64,000 nt of DNA from Roseitranquillus sp963776845 (GTDB lineage Bacteria > Pseudomonadota > Alphaproteobacteria > Rhodobacterales > Rhodobacteraceae): the NCBI GenBank assembly GCA_963776845.1, contig CAVZOJ010000002.1, forward strand, positions 930,001-994,000, read 5' to 3'. Position numbers and translations under genes: made by a program. The notes under the pieces were generated by a model that ran no database searches, had not been told where the DNA came from, and worked only from the letters and a program-made list of their open reading frames with translations. Below, one piece after another: positions 54,811 through 64,000 of this stretch; positions within the stretch are counted from its first letter, which is position 1; each line of letters starts with the position of its first letter.

Positions 54811-55684
54811 CTATCGCGTTTTCCGCAGCCGCCTTATCAGCGAAGAGGTGTCCCAGCGGCCGCCTCCCATCTGCTGGACGTCCTTGTAGAACTGGTCGAC
54901 AAGCGCGGTGACAGGCATGGACGCTCCGACCTCGTCGGCTGCGGCGAGGCAGATCGCCGAGATCCTTGCGCATCCAGTCGACCGCGAAGCCATGCTCGAA
55001 CGCGTCGTCTAGCATCGTCTCGTGCCGGTTCGCCATCTGCCACGATCCTGCGGCGCCTTGGCTGATCACCTCCACCACCGCGCGACCGTCGAGACCGGCC
55101 TTCTCGGCGAACGCCAGCCCCTCCGAAAGGCCTTGGACCAGGCCGGCGATGCAGATCTGGTTGACCATCTTGGTCATCTGTCCCGCACCGCTGTCGCCAA
55201 TGCGCCGGCAGATCTTGGCGTAGACCTCCATCACCGGTTCGGCCTTTTCGTAGTGCTCTTCGGAACCGCCGCACATGATCGAGAGCTGGCCGTTCTCCGC
55301 ACCTGCCTGACCGCCCGAGATCGGGGCATCGATGTAGCCAAGACCGGCCTGCGACGCGACTTCCGACAATTCGCGGGTGACGGCGGCGGAGACGGTGGTG
55401 TGATCTATGAAGATCGCGCCCTCGGTCATCCCGGCAAAGGCCCCGTCCTCGCCCAGACAGACCGATCGAAGATCGTCGTCGTTGCCGACGCAGGCGCACA
55501 CGAACTCGGCAGCTTCTGCTGCTTGCCTCGGCGTCGGGGCACTGGCACCCGTGTTCTCCTCAGCCCAGCGCACCGCCTTCTTTTCGGTTCGATTGTACAC
55601 CGTGACGTCGTGTCCGGCCTTGGCGAGATGGCCGGCCATGGGATAGCCCATGACCCCCAAACCTAAAAACGTGATCCGGCTCAT
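54811..55684 (-). CDS. 3-hydroxyisobutyrate dehydrogenase-family oxidoreductase, one frameshift
   Basis: The Rossmann start is ITFLGLGVMGYPMAGHLAKAGH. The substrate motif DAPISGGQAGAENGQLSIMCGG and the catalytic lysine region GAGQMTKMVNQICIAG are typical of beta-hydroxyacid dehydrogenases. After WMRKDLG a one-base shift near 54960 occurs and the protein continues LAAADEVGASMPVTALVDQF. ATG at 55684 is preferred to 55696. The exact substrate (hydroxyisobutyrate, tartronate semialdehyde or succinic semialdehyde) is open. Confidence 0.88.
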
Positions 55685-55759
55685 CCTCGCCCCCACTTTC
55701 CTTCACCCCGGCTTCGGTCTCTAACTAGACATACCCCTGATGCCGTCAACTCGAGTGCC

Positions 55760-58222
55760 ATGGTAAGACTTTTCCGATGGTTGTCGCGCATCCTCGCTGC
55801 TCTGGTCGTGCTGGCTGCGGGTAGCGCCACGCTCATCTACTGGTTCGCGTCTCGTTCGCTGCCCGACTATGACGCCACGTACGACGTCGCCCAGCTCGAG
55901 TCGGAGGTCGAGATCGTGCGCGACACCTCCGACGTACCGCACATCTTCGCGGACACCGAGGAGGCCGTGATGTTCGGCCTCGGATTCGCACATGCCCAAG
56001 ACCGTCTGTGGCAGATGACGATGCTGCGCCGGACGGTCCAAGGCCGGCTGTCGGAAGTCTTTGGCAGCCGCACCGTCAGGACCGACGCTTTGCTCCGGCG
56101 CCTCGACCTCTATACCGCCGCGGTGCAATCGACGCGGGTATTGAAGCCCGAGACGCAGCGAGCGCTCGACGCCTACTCCGCCGGCGTCAATGCCTGGATC
56201 AATAAGGTCAACGAGGGCGCGCTGGGGCGTGGTGCGCCGGAATTCTTCCTCTTCTCCAACGCGATTGCACCGTGGCAACCGGCCGACTCCGTCGCGATCG
56301 TCAAGCTCATGGGGCTTCAGCTCAATTCGCATATTGCTTCGGAAGTCCTGCGGGCGCGCCTGTCTCTGATGCTGCCGGAGGAACGCGTCGGAGACATCAT
56401 GCCCGATGTCCCGGGCCCAGGAACCGCCGCGCTGCCAGACTATGCAGCCATGTTCCCGGAAATGCCGCGTTTCGCTCAGTCAGCGGCGACGGCGACGGAT
56501 TCCCTCTACCCGGCCGCCCCCTACGGCCTCGGCGGCGCATCGAATGCCTGGGCGGCAGGGCCAACGCGATCCGCGACGGGCGGAACTCTGCTCGCCAACG
56601 ACCCTCACCTCGCATTCCAGGCGCCGAGCATCTGGTACCTCGCCCGCCTCGAACTTCCGACAGGCGGCGTCATCGGTGCGACCATCCCCGGCGTACCCCT
56701 TATGCTCTTGGGGCGAAGCGCGGATCTCGGCTGGGGGATCACCTCGTCCTATCTTGACGATTCCGATCTTTACGTCGAACGGACGAACCCCGACGCGCCG
56801 ACGCAGGTCCTGACGCCGGACGGTTGGGTGGAGATGGAGTCGCGAACGTCGATCGTTCGGGTCAAGGACGCCGATCCCGTATCCCTTACCCTGCGCTGGA
56901 CCCCCAACGGTCCGGTCCTTTCCTCGCAGGACTTCGATGTGGGGCTGGTGACACCGCAGGGGCACATGGCGTCGCTCGCTTGGACGATGCTGTCGCAGGA
57001 AGATACGACCTTCGACGCGATCCTCACCCTGATGCGCGCGAAGAGCGTCGAGGAGGCGCTGGACGCGACAACGAATTTCGTCGGTCCGTCGCAGAACCTT
57101 GTTCTCGTCGATTCTGAGACGATCGCGATGCGGATGATCGGCGCGGTGCCTCGCCGCGCCGCCCGACACCAGACGAAAGGCCGGATGCCGTCACAGGGTT
57201 GGTTGCCGGAGAATGTCTGGCAAGGCGCGATGGAGCCGGCAGCCAGTCCGACCTTCGTCGATCCCGATGGCGGCATCCTCGGCAACACCAACAACAAGGT
57301 CATCGACCGCCCCTTCCCGCTGCACCTCAGCTACCTCTGGGGCGATACGCAGCGGATCGAGCGGTGGCGACGGCTGATGCAGAACCGCGAGGTCCACACG
57401 CGCGAAAGCTTCATCGAGGCGCAGCTCGATACGGTGTCATTCACCGCCCGCTCACTGCTTCCGCTTATCGCGCGAAACCTCTGGTACACCGCAGGAACGA
57501 TGCCGGAGGGTACGGCGGAGAGACGCAGGAAAGAAGCGCTGGACCTGCTGGCGGAGTGGAACGGGGAGATGTCTGAGCACCTGCCCGAGCCGCTGATCTT
57601 CTCGGCCTGGCTGCGCGCCGTGCAGGACAGGCTGATCCGAGACGAACTTGGGCCACTGGCCGACGAGATCACGCACCCGGAGCCGCTGTTCATCGAGCGG
57701 GTGTTCCGCGACGTCGACGGCGCCGGCGTGTGGTGCGACGTGATCCAATCCGCTCCCGAGGAGAGCTGCGAGGACATCGCCCGTCTCGCGCTCGACGATG
57801 CACTTGTGTGGATCGACGAGACATGGGGCGGCGCGCTCGAGGGTTTGCGCTGGGGCGACGCTCACGAGGCGACGCACGATCATCCGGCGCTTGGGGACAT
57901 CCCCCTGCTGCGGTGGCTGGTCAACATCCGTCAATCGACGAGCGGCGGGGACAATACCTTGCTTCGCGGGATGACGTCCGGGCGGGGCGAAGACCCGTTC
58001 CTGAACGTCCACGGTCCCGGCTACCGGGGCGTCTATGACTTCGCCGATCCGGATTCCTCGGTCTTCATCATCTCGACAGGCCAGTCCGGCCACCCTCTCT
58101 CACGGCACTACGACGATCTCGGTGAGCTGTGGCGGCGGGGCGAGTACATTCCGATGACGCTTGACGAAGAGCTGGCGAGAGCCGGTGCCGTGGGCGTGAC
58201 TCGGCTCTTGCCGGGCGGCTAG
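55760..58222 (+). CDS. Penicillin acylase-family Ntn hydrolase (S45)
   Basis: The 820-residue precursor has an N-terminal membrane anchor or signal (about 8-30, LSRILAALVVLAAGSATLIYW), an alpha chain with DVPHIFADTEEAVMFGLGFAHAQDRLWQM, a linker, and the nucleophile Ser261 in GLGGASNAW, which becomes the N-terminal residue of the beta chain after self-cleavage. Such enzymes cut amide bonds, including N-acyl homoserine lactones in some species. A quorum-quenching role is possible but not shown by sequence. It is convergent with hflX with a 4-nt overlap. Confidence 0.92.
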   Translation: MVRLFRWLSRILAALVVLAAGSATLIYWFASRSLPDYDATYDVAQLESEVEIVRDTSDVPHIFADTEEAVMFGLGFAHAQDRLWQMTMLRRTVQGRLSEVFGSRTVRTDALLRRLDLYTAAVQSTRVLKPETQRALDAYSAGVNAWINKVNEGALGRGAPEFFLFSNAIAPWQPADSVAIVKLMGLQLNSHIASEVLRARLSLMLPEERVGDIMPDVPGPGTAALPDYAAMFPEMPRFAQSAATATDSLYPAAPYGLGGASNAWAAGPTRSATGGTLLANDPHLAFQAPSIWYLARLELPTGGVIGATIPGVPLMLLGRSADLGWGITSSYLDDSDLYVERTNPDAPTQVLTPDGWVEMESRTSIVRVKDADPVSLTLRWTPNGPVLSSQDFDVGLVTPQGHMASLAWTMLSQEDTTFDAILTLMRAKSVEEALDATTNFVGPSQNLVLVDSETIAMRMIGAVPRRAARHQTKGRMPSQGWLPENVWQGAMEPAASPTFVDPDGGILGNTNNKVIDRPFPLHLSYLWGDTQRIERWRRLMQNREVHTRESFIEAQLDTVSFTARSLLPLIARNLWYTAGTMPEGTAERRRKEALDLLAEWNGEMSEHLPEPLIFSAWLRAVQDRLIRDELGPLADEITHPEPLFIERVFRDVDGAGVWCDVIQSAPEESCEDIARLALDDALVWIDETWGGALEGLRWGDAHEATHDHPALGDIPLLRWLVNIRQSTSGGDNTLLRGMTSGRGEDPFLNVHGPGYRGVYDFADPDSSVFIISTGQSGHPLSRHYDDLGELWRRGEYIPMTLDEELARAGAVGVTRLLPGG

Positions 58223-59492
58223 CTCAACTCGCGAAACCGCTCCGCCTGGCGCGGGGTCCATCGAACGGTGAGCGAAATCCCCTCGTCACCCTGGCGTTCA
58301 TCCTCGACGATCCCTTGCTCGTGAAGCCAGGCACGCCGGCGCCCCTCGTCGAAGCCGAGCTGGATTGTCTCCTTCCGGCGCTCGCCACCGATCACGGCAC
58401 CAACGGCCTCGATCAGTTCCGGCACGCCCTGGCCCGTCACGGCGGTGATGGCGATGACGTCCGGTGTCCGCTCGGCCAGCCGCGCCGCACGCTCGCGTTC
58501 TTCTGCCGGCAAGAGGTCCATCTTGTTCCAGACCTCGATCTGCGGCGTCGCGTCTGTCACCCCGAGCTGGCCGAGGATCTCACGCACCTGCTTCGCCTGC
58601 GCGTCCGAATGGGCGTGGGAGATGTCGCGCACATGACAGATGAGGTCGGCCGACCGCACCTCCTCCAAGGTGGCTCGGAACGCCGCGACGAGTTCCGTGG
58701 GCAGGTCGCTCACGAAGCCGACCGTGTCGGACACGATTGCTGTCGTCCCGCCCGCAAGTTCGACCGCGCGCATCGTCGGATCAAGCGTCGCAAACAGCAT
58801 GTCCTGAGCGCTGACGTCCGCGCCTGTAAGTCGGTTGAAGAGGGTCGATTTTCCCGCATTGGTGTAACCCACCAGGGCCACCTGCGGGTACGGAACCCTC
58901 TTTCGGCCGGCCCTGTGCAGGTCGCGGGTCCTGACGACCTTGTCGAGCTGGCGACGCATTCTGACCAGCGCCTCGTCAATGGCCCGACGGTCAGCCTCGA
59001 TCTGCGTCTCGCCCGGCCCTCCGACGAAGCCGAGCGCGCCACGCTGCCGTTCGAGGTGTGTCCATGCCCGGACGAGGCGGGTCCGCTGGTAGGCGAGCGC
59101 CGCCATCTCGACCTGCAGGACCCCCTCGCGGGTCTGGGCCCGATCCGAGAAGATCTCCAGGATGAGGGAAGTCCGGTCGAGGATCTTGACCTTCCACGCC
59201 TTCTCGAGGTTCCGCTGCTGCACCGGCGTCACCGGGCCGTCGATGAGAACGAGTTCCACGTCCGCCTCGTGCAGTCGCGCCTTCAGCTCGTCGATTTTTC
59301 CCGAGCCGAACAGAAGGCCGGCGCGCGGTCGTGGCAACGGCACGACCTCAGAGCCGACGACCTCCAGTCCCGGCAACGCCATGGCCAGCGCCACGGCTTC
59401 GTCAAGGGCAGGCCCCGCCTGCGGCCGCGACCTCTCCGACGTCAGGTCGGGATGCAGGACCCACGCGCGGGTCGGTCGCGCCTCATGCTCAT
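58219..59492 (-). CDS. hflX: Ribosome-associated GTPase HflX, start region with one frameshift
   Basis: The N-terminal HflX domain (LLFGSGKIDELKARLHEADV, LALVLIDGPVTPVQQRNLE-like) and G domain (VGYTNAGKSTLFNRLTG, DTVGFVSDLPTELV, WNKMDL) are complete. The uninterrupted frame begins only with GTG at 59394, but similarity extends upstream (ARPTRAWVLHPDLTSERSRP). If one base is missing near 59487, the ATG at 59492 gives MSHEARPTRAW, the expected start, 6 bp after hfq. HflX splits stalled ribosomes. Confidence 0.9.
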
Positions 59493-59498
59493 GGAAGG

Positions 59499-59735
59499 TC
59501 AGTCGTCACCGCCTTCGTAGAGGTTGATCGGCTGCGAGGGCATAATCGTCGAAATGGCATGCTTGTAGACCAGCTGCGACTGTCCGTCGCGGCGGAGCAG
59601 GACGCAGAAGTTGTCGAACCAGGTGATGACGCCCTGCAGCTTCACGCCGTTGATGAGAAAGATCGTGACCGGGACCTTCGTCTTCCGGACGTGGTTCAGG
59701 AACGAGTCCTGCAGTGTTGCCTTATCGGAAGCCAT
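59499..59735 (-). CDS. hfq: RNA chaperone Hfq
   Basis: The 78-residue protein contains Sm1 (LQDSFLNHVRKTKVPVTIFL, INGVKLQGVITWFDNF) and Sm2 (LVYKHAISTIMP) and the short acidic end YEGGDD. Length and sequence are standard for alphaproteobacteria. It forms hexamers that pair small RNAs with mRNAs, which is relevant for the small RNA candidate at 41.7 kb. hflX follows directly. Confidence 0.97.
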   Translation of the reverse strand: MASDKATLQDSFLNHVRKTKVPVTIFLINGVKLQGVITWFDNFCVLLRRDGQSQLVYKHAISTIMPSQPINLYEGGDD

Positions 59736-59881
59736 TGTCGTCCCCGTATTTTCTTTTTGCCTGGGCGGCCGAACTCCTGCGGCCCGTGCAGGATATTTGG
59801 TAGTAAGTGCAATATGGAATCGCCCCTTCGATGATTCCAGCCCAAATCAGAGTCTTAGCATCAGCGCACGGTCATCGTGCC

Positions 59882-61396
59882 TTATCCGCGCCATCCGGCC
59901 GGATTGGCGAGCGCGATAAGCGCCAGTAGTTCGAGGCGGCCGACGACCATCGCGGCCGCAAGGACTGCCTTGGAGCCAACGCCAAGTGCAGCGTAGCTTG
60001 TCGCCTCCTCGCCGGTGATCGAGGCCAGAGGACCTGTGTTGGTGAGGCCCGCTATCGTGAGGATCATTGATGAGCGGAAGTCCGGACCCGTCAGCGAGAG
60101 GGCCGCGGCCGTGACCATCACCGAGATCGCGAAGAGCATGAAGAAAATCCAGGCGATGTAGGCGCCCTGCCGCCGAATGCGGCGGGCTTCCATTCCGGAA
60201 CCTCCGACCGAGTTTGGGTGGACCAGTCGATCCATCTCGCGGAGGCCATGCTTGTAGAGCGCGTAGACCCTGAGGAGTTTCACGCCTCCTGCGGTCGTTG
60301 CGACACCGCCGCCGAAGAGCGCGAGACCCATCAGCAGCAACGCGGGCGTCTGCAGGCCCGACCAAGACTGTGCGACCTGCCATGTCCGCCCCTCGAAACC
60401 CGTGGTCGTCAGGAACGACAGGGTTGTGAAGAGCGTGCCCCAGATCGCGCCGATCGCGTCGCTGCCATCCCACTGCCCCGCGCGGGGATCGACCCAGTGC
60501 CGGACGAAGAGCAGCAGCGCCACCGACAGCATGATACCGGCGGCCATTGACAGTTCTGGATCGTCTCTGAGCGGAGATTGCATCCGTGCCCGCTCGTCCG
60601 CCCGGAAGGTGACGCGACTTACGGCGAACACCAGGAACATGGCGATCGCGAACTCGCCTGCGATGCCCGAGCCGCTGTCCGTCAATCCCCCGATCGGCGA
60701 TATGCCGGATGTCGCAAGCGTCGACATCGCGTGGCACAGCGCGACGAGAGGCGACGAGCCAAACAGGATCAGGAGCAGCCAGAGAGCCGTCGTCAGTGCG
60801 ACGTAGACCGGAAAGAGTTGCAGCGAGAAACGGATCAACCGTTCCCCGGGATCCGCGACTCTCATGGCCGGGGAGCCGAGCTGCTGCGTCCCGCCGATCC
60901 GGCTGCCCGTGCTCACCTCGTACCCGCCGAGACTGAGGGGCGCGAAGATCGCGGCTGCCATGACCCACGCCAGAAAGCCCCCCAGCCACCCGACCTCGGC
61001 GCGCCACAGGTGAACGCTCGGAGAGACCGTCGGCATGCTCGGCAGCAGCGTGGCACCAGTCGTGGTAAAGCTGGACACCATCTCGAACCAGCCGTCGAAC
61101 AGCGACATTGCGGGAATCGCTAGGATCACCGGAACGGCGAGGACCAGCGGGACCGCTGTGAACGCGCCGGCGAGTGCACCAAGATAGCTGCGAGACGTTC
61201 TCTCCTGCTCGGGCCCCTGAGACGCGATGAAGATGCCGACGAAGAGAAGCCCGAACGCCATCGCGCTGTGAACGAAAGCGCGGGCCACGGCCCAGTCCTC
61301 GAGAACGGCGGCATGGATCGCGGGCAGCAGCATCGCGACCGCCGAGAGTCCAATCATCACGACGAGGGGCGAGACTGACCTCAGCCGGTTCGGCAT
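59882..61396 (-). CDS. trkH: Trk-type potassium uptake channel subunit
   Basis: The 504-residue membrane protein shows the four pore-loop repeats of TrkH, e.g. SSFTTTGATLLPS, MSTLATSGISPIGG, LSFLTTTGFEG and IAGLTNTGPLAS, each with the selectivity glycine. The ATG overlaps the trkA stop (TGATG). It moves K+ together with the NAD-binding regulator TrkA. Confidence 0.94.
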   Translation of the reverse strand: MPNRLRSVSPLVVMIGLSAVAMLLPAIHAAVLEDWAVARAFVHSAMAFGLLFVGIFIASQGPEQERTSRSYLGALAGAFTAVPLVLAVPVILAIPAMSLFDGWFEMVSSFTTTGATLLPSMPTVSPSVHLWRAEVGWLGGFLAWVMAAAIFAPLSLGGYEVSTGSRIGGTQQLGSPAMRVADPGERLIRFSLQLFPVYVALTTALWLLLILFGSSPLVALCHAMSTLATSGISPIGGLTDSGSGIAGEFAIAMFLVFAVSRVTFRADERARMQSPLRDDPELSMAAGIMLSVALLLFVRHWVDPRAGQWDGSDAIGAIWGTLFTTLSFLTTTGFEGRTWQVAQSWSGLQTPALLLMGLALFGGGVATTAGGVKLLRVYALYKHGLREMDRLVHPNSVGGSGMEARRIRRQGAYIAWIFFMLFAISVMVTAAALSLTGPDFRSSMILTIAGLTNTGPLASITGEEATSYAALGVGSKAVLAAAMVVGRLELLALIALANPAGWRG

Positions 61397-62772
61397 CAGA
61401 AGAAGTCGATCGAGACCTGAAACAGCCTCTCGACCTCGGGCACGTCGGCTGCGAGCGAGAAGATGACGATGACGTCCCCCTCCTCGATCCGTGTCCGACC
61501 GGTCGGCTTGACCACGCGGCCGTCCTTCTGCACGGCGCCAACGAGCACACCCTCGGGAAAGTCGACGTCCCGAATGAGCTGGCCGGCGATCGGTGACGTG
61601 GACAGGACCTGCGCCTCGATCACCTCCGCCTCCGCGTCGCCGATCGAATACACGCCTCGCACCCGCCCATGCCGAATATGACGCAGGATCGAACTGACGG
61701 TGGTGGAGCGCGGATTGATATATGCGTCGATGTCGAGCGGCGCCATCAGCGGAATCAAGGTCGGATCGTTGATCAGGCAGATCGCCATCGGGCAGCCCGA
61801 CGCCTTCGCCCGCACCGCCGCGAGCATGTTCGTCTTGTCGTCGTCCGTCACGGCAAGCACGGCGTCGGCGCGCGAGATGTTCGCCTCGTTCAGCAGCTCT
61901 GTATCGAGGCCGTCGCCGTGCAGGACGATCGTACGCTCCAGGGCGTCGGCCGCGCGTTCCGCGCAGGTGCGGTTCTTCTCGATGATCTTCGCGCGAACGC
62001 GCTCCACCCTGGCCTCCAGGGCGCGTGCGACGGCCAGCCCGACGTTGCCGCCGCCGATGATCACCACACGCTCTTGCCGCGTCACCTGCTTTCCAAAGAT
62101 CTCGAGGGTGCGGTTCACGTCGTCGGTGTGGCACATCACGTAGATCTGGTCGTCGGCGAAAAGCTGGTCGCCCGGCTCCGGCGCGAACAGGCGGCTGCTG
62201 CGTCGCACCCCCACCACGATGGTCCGGAGCGTCGAGAATAGATCTGTGAGCTGGCGCAGAGGCGTGTCGAGGACCGGGCAGCTCTCCTCGAGCTGGATCC
62301 CGAGCAAGGTCGCCTTGCCCCCCATGAATTCCTCGGTGTCAAAAGCGGCGGGCGCGTTCAGCCGCCGCAGCGCCGCCTCGGCGACCTCGCGTTCGGGGCT
62401 GATGACCACATCGATCGGCATGTGGTCGCGCCGGTAGAGGTCGGAGTAGATCGCCGTCAGGTAGCTCTGCGCCCGCAGGCGGGCGATCTTGCGCGGGATC
62501 GCAAAGACCGAATGCGCCACCTGGCAGGTGACCATGTTCACCTCGTCCGAGTAAGTCGCGGCGATGATCATGTCGGTGTCGCGCGCGCCCGCACGGTCCA
62601 GAACATCGGGATAACTCGCGTGGCCGGCAATGCCTTGCACGTCCAGCGTGTCCGTCGCGCGGCGCACGAGGTCTGCGTTGTTGTCCACCACGACGACGTC
62701 GTTGCGTTCCGAAGACAGATGCCGCGCGATCTGCCAACCGACCTGACCGGCGCCGCAAATGATGACCTTCAT
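61396..62772 (-). CDS. trkA: Trk system NAD(H)-binding regulatory protein
   Basis: The 458-residue protein contains two RCK units, each a Rossmann domain plus TrkA_C: MKVIICGAGQVGWQIARHLS with VDNNADLVRRATDTLDVQ, and RVVIIGGGNVGLAVARALEA in the second half. The TrkA_C parts are near residues 150-215 and 375-455. It gates TrkH. It lies 59 bp downstream of ntrX in the same direction, an arrangement seen widely in Rhodobacterales. Confidence 0.95.
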   Translation of the reverse strand: MKVIICGAGQVGWQIARHLSSERNDVVVVDNNADLVRRATDTLDVQGIAGHASYPDVLDRAGARDTDMIIAATYSDEVNMVTCQVAHSVFAIPRKIARLRAQSYLTAIYSDLYRRDHMPIDVVISPEREVAEAALRRLNAPAAFDTEEFMGGKATLLGIQLEESCPVLDTPLRQLTDLFSTLRTIVVGVRRSSRLFAPEPGDQLFADDQIYVMCHTDDVNRTLEIFGKQVTRQERVVIIGGGNVGLAVARALEARVERVRAKIIEKNRTCAERAADALERTIVLHGDGLDTELLNEANISRADAVLAVTDDDKTNMLAAVRAKASGCPMAICLINDPTLIPLMAPLDIDAYINPRSTTVSSILRHIRHGRVRGVYSIGDAEAEVIEAQVLSTSPIAGQLIRDVDFPEGVLVGAVQKDGRVVKPTGRTRIEEGDVIVIFSLAADVPEVERLFQVSIDFF

Positions 62773-62831
62773 GTCCGCGTTCCGCTGGTCCGATGAGGCT
62801 CACGCTTCGCAGAACCCTCGGCGAGGGTCAA

Positions 62832-64000
62832 TCAGGCCTCCTCCTCGGTCTCGACATAGGCGACCCGCGCCCCCGACCGAGTGGTCGTCGTCACGTTGAG
62901 AGACTTCAGCTTGCGGTGCAGGGCCGACCGTTCCATGCCGACGAAGTTCGCGGTCCGGCTGATGTTGCCGCCGAAGCGATTGATCTGCGCCATCAGGTAC
63001 TCCCGCTCGAACACTTCACGCGCCTCGCGCAGGGGCAGCGTCGCCAGGCCGGCCGAGAGTACGACGCCGCTCGACCCGTCTCGTTTTCCGTCGTCCATCG
63101 GCATCTCCTCGGCCGAGATTTCACCCTGCTCCGGCCCGAGGATGAGGACGCGCTCCACGACGTTTCGCAGTTGGCGGATGTTGCCCGGCCACGACATGGT
63201 CTGGAGCATCGCGCGCGCGTCCTCGGCGAGCTTGCGCATCGGCAATCCCTGCTCGCGGCTAAGGACGCCGATGAAGTGCTCTGCCAGCAGCGGGATGTCC
63301 TCGCGGCGGTCCGCCAAGGCGGGCACTTCGATCGGCACGACATTGAGCCGGTGATAGAGCTCGCTGCGAAAGCGGCCCGCTTCGATTGCTGCGGCAAGAT
63401 CGTGATTGGTGCTCGAGATCACCCGGATATCGACCCTGACGCGCTCGTTCCCGCCAACACGGGTGAAGTGCTGCTCGGTCAGCACGCGGAGGATCTTCGA
63501 CTGTGTCCCGAGCGGCATGTCGGCGACCTCGTCGAAGTACAGGACGCCGCCATCGGCCTGCTCGAACAGGCCCGGGACGACGCCACGCTCCGAGCTCTCG
63601 CGCCCGAACAGCACCTCTTCGACCCGACCCGGTTCGACGGAGGCGGAGGTGACGACGACGAACGGCTTGTCGGCGCGCGTTGACTTCGCGTGGATGAAGC
63701 GGGCGGCGCTTTCTTTTCCGCAGCCGGGCTGTCCCGTCAGCATGATGCGCCCGTTCGACCGCGTGACCTTCTCGAGCTGGTGCCTGAGCGAGCTGAAGGC
63801 CGGGCTCTCTCCGATCATGGTGACCGGCTGCACCTCGTCGCGCTTGAGCGCGGAATTCTCGCGGCGCAGGCGCGAAGTCTCCATGGCGCGTCTGATCACG
63901 ACCGACAGCTGGTCGATGTTGAACGGCTTCTCGATGAAGTCGTAGGCACCCTGCTTTATCGCCGCCACCGCGATCTCGATATTGCCGTGCCCCGAGATGA
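62832..64000 (-). CDS. ntrX: NtrX-type response regulator, N-terminus beyond the right edge
   Basis: The visible 389 residues begin near the end of the receiver domain (ISGHGNIEIAVAAIKQGAYDFIEKPF), followed by an AAA+ domain with a modified Walker A (LTGQPGCGKESAARF), Walker B (GVLYFDEVADMP) and R-finger region (RSELYHRLNVVPIEVP), and a Fis-type HTH at the end (GGNISRTANFVGMERSALHRKL). The GAFTGA loop that touches sigma-54 is missing: SSERGVVPGLFEQADGG stands at its place. Its partner would be the NtrY kinase, expected outside the window. Confidence 0.92.
   Translation of the reverse strand, partial: ISGHGNIEIAVAAIKQGAYDFIEKPFNIDQLSVVIRRAMETSRLRRENSALKRDEVQPVTMIGESPAFSSLRHQLEKVTRSNGRIMLTGQPGCGKESAARFIHAKSTRADKPFVVVTSASVEPGRVEEVLFGRESSERGVVPGLFEQADGGVLYFDEVADMPLGTQSKILRVLTEQHFTRVGGNERVRVDIRVISSTNHDLAAAIEAGRFRSELYHRLNVVPIEVPALADRREDIPLLAEHFIGVLSREQGLPMRKLAEDARAMLQTMSWPGNIRQLRNVVERVLILGPEQGEISAEEMPMDDGKRDGSSGVVLSAGLATLPLREAREVFEREYLMAQINRFGGNISRTANFVGMERSALHRKLKSLNVTTTTRSGARVAYVETEEEA

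Noticed and set aside
58315..59520. 401-residue plus-strand ORF across hflX
   Set aside because: It is antisense to the conserved GTPase and has no motif of its own.

Overview
The window reads as chromosome of a high-GC marine-type alphaproteobacterium of the Rhodobacterales. The evidence is gene order and gene type: ntrX-trkA-trkH-hfq-hflX, a class II DAHP synthase, a PAS protein next to gmk, rpsB-tsf, a complete LIV-type ABC operon, an AHL-type LuxR regulator, and a metal-independent type of HemB. Assignment below the order is not possible by eye.

Layout. 0-0.9 kb: end of an arsenic resistance operon (arsR, acr3). 1-2.2 kb: a decayed IS3 element. 2.2-5.4 kb: anti-sigma factor and ECF sigma factor divergent from a secreted S8 protease with twelve 42-bp repeats. 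5.4-9 kb: scar tissue (IS256 and GntP remnants, a CoA-transferase gene, a DHFR-like remnant, the 3' part of a tRNA-Leu). 9-24 kb: mostly core genes (NhaP-type antiporter with a cNMP-binding domain, a broken IS1111-type element, a MobA-like gene, the liv operon, a GlxA-type regulator, DAHP synthase, gmk, gamma carbonic anhydrase). 24.3-25.4 kb: a PhoR-like kinase. 25.6-27.8 kb: an ISNCY element carrying an IS30 and an internal inversion. 28 kb: a frameshifted luxR preceded by a hexanucleotide repeat. 29.1-35.2 kb: one IS66 element broken up by two serine-recombinase segments, one in tnpC and one in tnpB. 35.2-64 kb: core genes again (tsf, rpsB, pseudouridine catabolism, DUF502, patatin, 3-hydroxybutyrate dehydrogenase, peptide transporter parts, mfd, hemB, ssb, penicillin acylase, hflX, hfq, trkH, trkA, ntrX).

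Two points colour every call. First, single-base frameshifts occur in many genes that should be intact, including rpsB, mfd, ssb and hflX, and are densest at 36-41 kb. The simplest explanation is residual indel errors in the assembly, so 'broken' core genes are annotated as CDS with a note, and only IS debris is called pseudogene. Second, the most interesting structures are in the accessory DNA: the nested IS66/serine-recombinase region with a 39-bp inverted-repeat-ended element found twice, the reconstructable IS30/ISNCY inversion, a compact small-RNA candidate with promoter, two hairpins and terminator at 41.7-41.8 kb, and the repeat-bearing secreted protease next to its own sigma/anti-sigma pair.
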